Shown here piece by piece: positions 33,000-36,715 of a stretch of 36,715 nt of DNA. The notes under the pieces are model-generated. The model saw only the letters and a list, made by a program, of their open reading frames with translations, was not told the DNA's origin and did not search any database. Source of the DNA: Lysobacter_K sp043738095. GTDB lineage: Bacteria > Pseudomonadota > Gammaproteobacteria > Xanthomonadales > Xanthomonadaceae. The stretch covers positions 1-36,715 of the forward strand of contig JAYSZI010000002.1 in NCBI GenBank assembly GCA_043738095.1, given 5' to 3'. Position numbers and translations under genes: made by a program. Position 1 is the stretch's first letter, and each line of letters opens with the position of its first letter.

Positions 33000-33383
33000 T
33001 CAGTCCAGCACCATCACCGCATCGACTTCGAACGCCGCCCCGCGTGGCAGGCCGGCGACCTCGATGGTCGAGCGTGCCGGGTATGGCGCCTGGAAATAAT
33101 CGACCATCACGGTGTTGACCGCGGCGAAGTCGTCCAGGTCGGTGAGGTAGAGGCCGAGACGGGCGATCTGCTTGAGCGAGCCGCCCGCCGCAATGCAGAC
33201 CGCGCGCAGGTTGTCGAACGCGCGTCGCGCCTGCGCGCTGATGTCGCCCTCGACCAGCAGGCCGGTCGCCGGGTCCAACGGGATCTGGCCCGACAGGTAC
33301 ACGGTGTCGCCGACACGCACGGCCTGCGAATACGGGCCGATCGCAGCCGGGGCTAACTCGGTGTGGATGGTTTGATGGAACAT
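33000..33383 (-). CDS. ridA: RidA family reactive intermediate deaminase
   Basis: This small cytosolic trimeric enzyme removes reactive enamine/imine intermediates such as 2-aminoacrylate. The 127-residue product contains GPYSQAVRVGDTVYLSGQIPLDP, and near the C-terminus PARSTIEVAGLPRGAAFEVDAV with the conserved substrate-binding arginine (Arg103). The start at 33383 gives MFHQTIHTELAPAAIGPYSQ, the usual N-terminus. It lies between recG and spoT on the same strand, a common order in Xanthomonadales, and may be co-transcribed with recG. Confidence 0.95.
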   Translation of the reverse strand: MFHQTIHTELAPAAIGPYSQAVRVGDTVYLSGQIPLDPATGLLVEGDISAQARRAFDNLRAVCIAAGGSLKQIARLGLYLTDLDDFAAVNTVMVDYFQAPYPARSTIEVAGLPRGAAFEVDAVMVLD

Positions 33384-33480
33384 GCGGTCGGTCTCGAGAC
33401 ACGAAAGCGTCGATTCTAGCGGCAGTTCTTGCGCCCGTTCACGCCGTAGAGCCGGGCTCGGTTCGGCTGCGCTCGTAGAG

Positions 33481-33510
33481 CTGAATCTGCTTGGACTGAA
33501 TCTGCTTGCA
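33481..33510. repeat. 15-bp tandem duplication upstream of ridA
   Basis: Two adjacent 15-base units beginning CTGAATCTGCTTG differ at a single base. They lie in the 250-bp non-coding gap between spoT and ridA (33384-33633), which otherwise shows nothing I can name beyond a degenerate GAGCC/GGCTC dyad near 33449-33458. Confidence 0.75.
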
Positions 33511-33633
33511 CTGCCCCGTCCTTGGCGGCGAGAGCAATCCGGGCAGACTCAGCCCTGCCGCGCTTGCCGTAGCGCTGGTTTTGCGCGGCTGGGCTTGCAC
33601 GATGGCGGCAGGACAGCCGTGCAGTGCCCCGCT

Positions 33634-35826
33634 CTACATCCGTTGCACGCCAAGCACCACGGCAAGGCGCCGCACACGACGAATGACGTCGGCGAGGTGG
33701 CGGCGGTCGTTGACCTCGATCGAGAAACGCAGCACCGCCATGTTCGCATCGCGTTCCAGGTACTCGACCCGGTCGATGTTGGATTCGGCCTGCGCAATCG
33801 CCGCGGCCACCTGCGCCAACGCGCCGGGACGGTTGTCGACCTCGATCTTGAGCGCTGCGTCGAAATCACCGGCGACCTCGCGGTCCCAGCCAATCGTGAC
33901 CCAGCGGTCGGGCGACTTGCGGTACTCCGCCAGGTTCGGGCACTCCACCCGGTGCACGACGATGCCCTTGCCGGTGGTGTGGTACCCCATGATCTCGTCG
34001 CCAGGCACCGGCAGACAGCAGTTGGCAAAACTGATCACGCCGCGCTCGCCGCCAGTGATCAAGATCTTTTCCTCGATCGGCAACGGACGATCCTGCGGGC
34101 GCCGCTTGGGTTTGCCCGGGGCTTCGCTGGCGAGGGTCTGCGCCACCTGTTGCGGCATGCGATTGCCCAGGGCGATATCGGCCAGCAAGGCTTCCAGGCG
34201 CGGGTAGCGGTGTTCGGCGAGATACCGCTCCAGCCGCCCGCCAGGCACCCGGTCCAGCGAAATGCTCAAGGCCTCCAGCGCGCGGTCGAGCATGCGGTGG
34301 CCGAGCTGCACGGCGTCCTCGTGACCTAGCTGCTTGAGCTGCTGGCGGATCGACGTGCGCGCCTTGCCCGACACCACGAATTCCAACCATTGCGGCTTCG
34401 GCGCCGACGATTTTGCGGTGATGATCTCCACGCGCTGGCCGCTGGCGAGCTTGCACCGCAGCGGTACCAACTTGCCGTCGACGCGCGCGGCCACGGCGCG
34501 GTTGCCTACACCGGTGTGCACGGCGTAAGCAAAGTCGAGCGCGGTCGCGTTGCGTGGCAGGGCGAGGATGTCGCCCTTGGGGGTGAACAGATAGACCTCA
34601 TCCGGGAACAGGTCGACCTTGACGTTCTCGAGAAATTCCAGAGACGAACCGGTGGCGCGCTGCGACTCCACCAGGTTAGTGATCCAGCTGTGGGCGCGGT
34701 TCTGCGCGCTACTCGGGCCTTCTCCGCCGTGCTTGTACGACCAGTGTGCGGCGATGCCACGTTCGGCGATCAGGTCCATTTCCTCGGTCCGGATCTGCAC
34801 TTCGACCGGCGCGCCGTAAGGGCCGAACAGCACGGTGTGCAGCGATTGGTAGCCGTTCGCCTTAGGGATCGCTATGAAGTCGCGGAAGCGCGAGTCAAGC
34901 GGCTTGTAGGCGCCGTGCACCACGCCCAGCGCGTGGTAGCAATCGGGCACGTTGCGCACCACGACGCGGAAGCCGAACACGTCCATCACCTGAGTGAAGT
35001 CCTTATGCTCGGCGCGCATCTTGGTGTAGATGCTCCAAGGCGATTTCACCCGGCTGATCAGGCGGTGGCCCAGTTTCTCCTTCGCCAGCCGCTGGGCGAG
35101 CTGCGCCTCGATCTGCACCAGCGACTCGCGCCGCACTACCGGCTGGGTGCGAATGCGTTTTTCGATCACCGCGTGTCGCCACGGATGCAGGGCGCGGAAG
35201 CCGAGGTCCTGCAGCTCGGCCTTGATCAGGTTCATGCCCAGACGTTGCGCGATTGGGGCGTAGACCTCGAGCGTTTCCAGCGCGATGCGTTCGCGCGAGC
35301 TCGCGTCCTGGGCGCCGAGTGTGCGCATGTTGTGCAGGCGGTCGGCGAGCTTGATCAGGATCACGCGCAAGTCGCGCGACATCGCCAGCATCATCTTGCG
35401 GAAGCTCTCCGCGGCCGCTTCCTGGCGGTCGCGGAACTGCAGCTTGTCGAGCTTGGTGACGCCGTCGACGAGGTCGGCGACGGTGGTGCCGAACTCGGAC
35501 TCCAGCACCTCGTGCGACAACGGGGTGTCTTCGAGGGTGTCGTGCAGGATCGCTGCGATCAGGGTTTCGACGTCCAGCCCCTGATCCGCCAACACCTTGG
35601 CCACGGCGACCGGATGGGTGATGTAGGGCTCGCCGGATTTGCGTGTCTGCCCCGCGTGCGCGGCCGCCCCGACTGCCCAGGCTCGGCGCAATAGTTCGCG
35701 TTGCGGCGCGGGCAGGTAATGGGCCGCCTGTTCGAGCTCGCGCACGTAGTCGGGCAGGGTCGCGTCGCCGGAATGGCCGACGGGATCGAGCACGGTGGAA
35801 CTGTTTGCGGGCTCGCTACGAGTCAT
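33634..35826 (-). CDS. spoT: Bifunctional (p)ppGpp synthetase/hydrolase SpoT
   Basis: This is the RelA/SpoT-family enzyme controlling the stringent response. The 730-residue product has an intact HD hydrolase domain (His71, His95-Asp96 with Glu99-Asp100 in HDTLEDT, and LADRLHNMRTL). A synthetase domain follows (SRVKSPWSIYTKM; DVFGFRVVV; NGYQSLHTVLFG), then a TGS domain (VYLFTPKGDILALPRNATALDFAY, about 410-440), the CCLPVPGD segment, and a C-terminal ACT domain (from about 655, DNRPGALAQVAAAIAQAESNI). The intact HD site supports hydrolase function, which RelA proteins lose. It follows rpoZ after 144 bp, with a strong hairpin between them. Confidence 0.96.
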   Translation of the reverse strand: MTRSEPANSSTVLDPVGHSGDATLPDYVRELEQAAHYLPAPQRELLRRAWAVGAAAHAGQTRKSGEPYITHPVAVAKVLADQGLDVETLIAAILHDTLEDTPLSHEVLESEFGTTVADLVDGVTKLDKLQFRDRQEAAAESFRKMMLAMSRDLRVILIKLADRLHNMRTLGAQDASSRERIALETLEVYAPIAQRLGMNLIKAELQDLGFRALHPWRHAVIEKRIRTQPVVRRESLVQIEAQLAQRLAKEKLGHRLISRVKSPWSIYTKMRAEHKDFTQVMDVFGFRVVVRNVPDCYHALGVVHGAYKPLDSRFRDFIAIPKANGYQSLHTVLFGPYGAPVEVQIRTEEMDLIAERGIAAHWSYKHGGEGPSSAQNRAHSWITNLVESQRATGSSLEFLENVKVDLFPDEVYLFTPKGDILALPRNATALDFAYAVHTGVGNRAVAARVDGKLVPLRCKLASGQRVEIITAKSSAPKPQWLEFVVSGKARTSIRQQLKQLGHEDAVQLGHRMLDRALEALSISLDRVPGGRLERYLAEHRYPRLEALLADIALGNRMPQQVAQTLASEAPGKPKRRPQDRPLPIEEKILITGGERGVISFANCCLPVPGDEIMGYHTTGKGIVVHRVECPNLAEYRKSPDRWVTIGWDREVAGDFDAALKIEVDNRPGALAQVAAAIAQAESNIDRVEYLERDANMAVLRFSIEVNDRRHLADVIRRVRRLAVVLGVQRM

Positions 35827-35896
35827 GCAGCCAATTTACGCGGCTGGCGCGGCACGGCGCAATTTATCGCGCGCCTGCTCAAGCCCTTGGGCAAAC

Positions 35897-35925
35897 GCAA
35901 ACGGCCCCGCCGAAGCGGGGCCGTT
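35897..35925 (-). terminator. Strong hairpin between rpoZ and spoT
   Basis: An 11-bp perfect stem (arms 35915-35925 and 35900-35910) closes a TTCG tetraloop on the minus strand, then TTTGCGTTTG. It is shaped like a terminator, but the T tract is interrupted, so it may only reduce readthrough from rpoZ into spoT. Confidence 0.7.
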
Positions 35926-35970
35926 GCTGAAAAAGCCGCCGAATGTACCGGCCGGCGGCGCCGTCTGATT

Positions 35971-36270
35971 TCAGTCGTCGCCTTTGGCGAGGTCGTCGTC
36001 GGACACCACTTCGGCCGCGGCCCACTCCAGTGCCTCGCGCTCTTTGCGCTCCCGCTCGGACTTCTCGACCGCGTCGATGTACTCCGGATTGATCTGGCGC
36101 GCGGCGATCTCGCGCAGCGCCAAAACGGTCGGCTTGTCGTTGGCTTCGCTGTTGTCCAGCTGCGATTGCACGCCGTTGGCGAGCTGACGGGCACGCTTGG
36201 CGGCCAACATGACGAGTTCGAAGCGGTTATCGACCACTTCCAGGCAATCTTCAACGGTAATACGGGCCAT
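35971..36270 (-). CDS. rpoZ: RNA polymerase omega subunit
   Basis: This small subunit stabilises the beta' subunit of RNA polymerase and forms part of a ppGpp-binding site. The 99-residue product starts MARITVEDCLEVVDNRFELVMLAAKRARQL, the standard signature, with ALREIAARQI in the middle and an acidic C-terminus. An AGGA lies 5 bases before the ATG at 36270. The order gmk-rpoZ-spoT is conserved across gammaproteobacteria and links ppGpp production to one of its targets. Confidence 0.97.
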   Translation of the reverse strand: MARITVEDCLEVVDNRFELVMLAAKRARQLANGVQSQLDNSEANDKPTVLALREIAARQINPEYIDAVEKSERERKEREALEWAAAEVVSDDDLAKGDD

Positions 36271-36390
36271 GGGTGTCCTGCGGCGCGGGGCCGCGATCAG
36301 GGTGCAAGGAACCGCGAAGTGTAGCCCCAGGACCGCTCGATCGCAAGCAAGCGCCTTGAAAATCAGAACCTTAGCTGCGCGAGGGCGCCC

Positions 36391-36715
36391 TCAACCGGAG
36401 GGATCGGCCCCGCCTGCCAGCAGCGACGAGATCAACCGGGCATGGCGTGCGACCTGGGCATCCTTGCGCAGGCGGCTGGCGGTGAAGATCGAGCACATCT
36501 CGTCAACGGCGGTATCGAAGTCCTCGTTGACGATCACGTAGTCGAACTCGCTGTAGTGCGACATCTCCTCGCGTGCGGCGGCCAGACGCTGGGCGATGAC
36601 CTCCTCGCTGTCCTGCCCGCGCTTGCGCATGCGCTCGTCAAGCGCAGCGCGCGATGGCGGCAGGATGAACACGCTGACCGCGTTGGGGATCTGCTTGCGC
36701 ACTTGCCGAGCACCC
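36391..36715 (-). CDS. gmk: Guanylate kinase, C-terminal part (runs off the window)
   Basis: The gene continues past the right edge, so only the last 108 codons are present. The visible part reads GARQVRKQIPNAVSVFILPPS, then RGQDSEEVIAQRLAAAREEMSHYSEFDYVIVNEDFDTAVDEM, which matches the second half of guanylate kinase, including the lid arginine region and the YVIVNEDF strand. The enzyme phosphorylates GMP to GDP with ATP. It precedes rpoZ by 120 bp on the same strand. The P-loop and start lie outside the window. Confidence 0.93.
   Translation of the reverse strand, partial: GARQVRKQIPNAVSVFILPPSRAALDERMRKRGQDSEEVIAQRLAAAREEMSHYSEFDYVIVNEDFDTAVDEMCSIFTASRLRKDAQVARHARLISSLLAGGADPSG

Noticed and set aside
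34390..35694. A 434-codon plus-strand open frame opposite spoT
   Set aside because: It is a shadow of spoT with no protein-like motifs.

Overview
The window is GC-rich, densely coded bacterial chromosome. The combination of genes points to a gammaproteobacterium of the order Xanthomonadales (Lysobacter/Luteimonas/Xanthomonas-like). The supporting features are the pilMNOPQ operon divergent from ponA, gltA beside a zinc-free type B L31 gene, a MoxR/VWA operon next to the pilus genes, and gmk-rpoZ-spoT-ridA-recG in a row. The taxonomic call is inference, because no rRNA is present. I see no tRNA, rRNA, CRISPR array, prophage or transposase gene.

Layout. The left end holds gap (minus strand), divergent from a secreted S1/P1-type nuclease. 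Behind the nuclease lies a plus-strand sulfur module: a metallo-beta-lactamase-fold hydrolase of the persulfide-dioxygenase type, two half-size YeeE/YedE membrane proteins, a TauE/SafE permease, and then an acetyl-CoA hydrolase/transferase. Next, on the minus strand, come tkt, a small secreted PDZ protein broken by a one-base frameshift in a run of seven C, and a DAACS-family symporter. From 11.5 to 18.5 kb lies a minus-strand six-gene operon: MoxR ATPase, DUF58, DUF4381, VWA (BatA-like), VWA+TPR (BatB/BatC fusion) and BatD. Most of its genes are coupled by overlapping start and stop codons. Then comes pilMNOPQ (minus), divergent from ponA (PBP1A, plus) across a 258-bp promoter region with good sigma-70 elements for both. 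A conserved hypothetical gene converges on gltA at a two-way terminator. The right end, all minus strand, holds rpmE2, a nucleoside hydrolase, recG, ridA, spoT, rpoZ and the 3' part of gmk.

Function. Most of the window is core cell biology: glycolysis, pentose phosphate and TCA enzymes, type IV pilus assembly and secretin, peptidoglycan synthesis, the stringent response and replication-fork repair. The more accessory parts are the persulfide/sulfur-transport cluster and the MoxR-VWA envelope operon. I did not find a clearly new defence or mobile system. The observations most worth a second look are the frameshifted PDZ gene, the degenerate metal site in the VWA-TPR fusion, the changed cation-site residues in the symporter, an EF-hand-like loop in the PilN tail, the sulfur module lacking its usual regulator and rhodanese, and several unexplained intergenic blocks.
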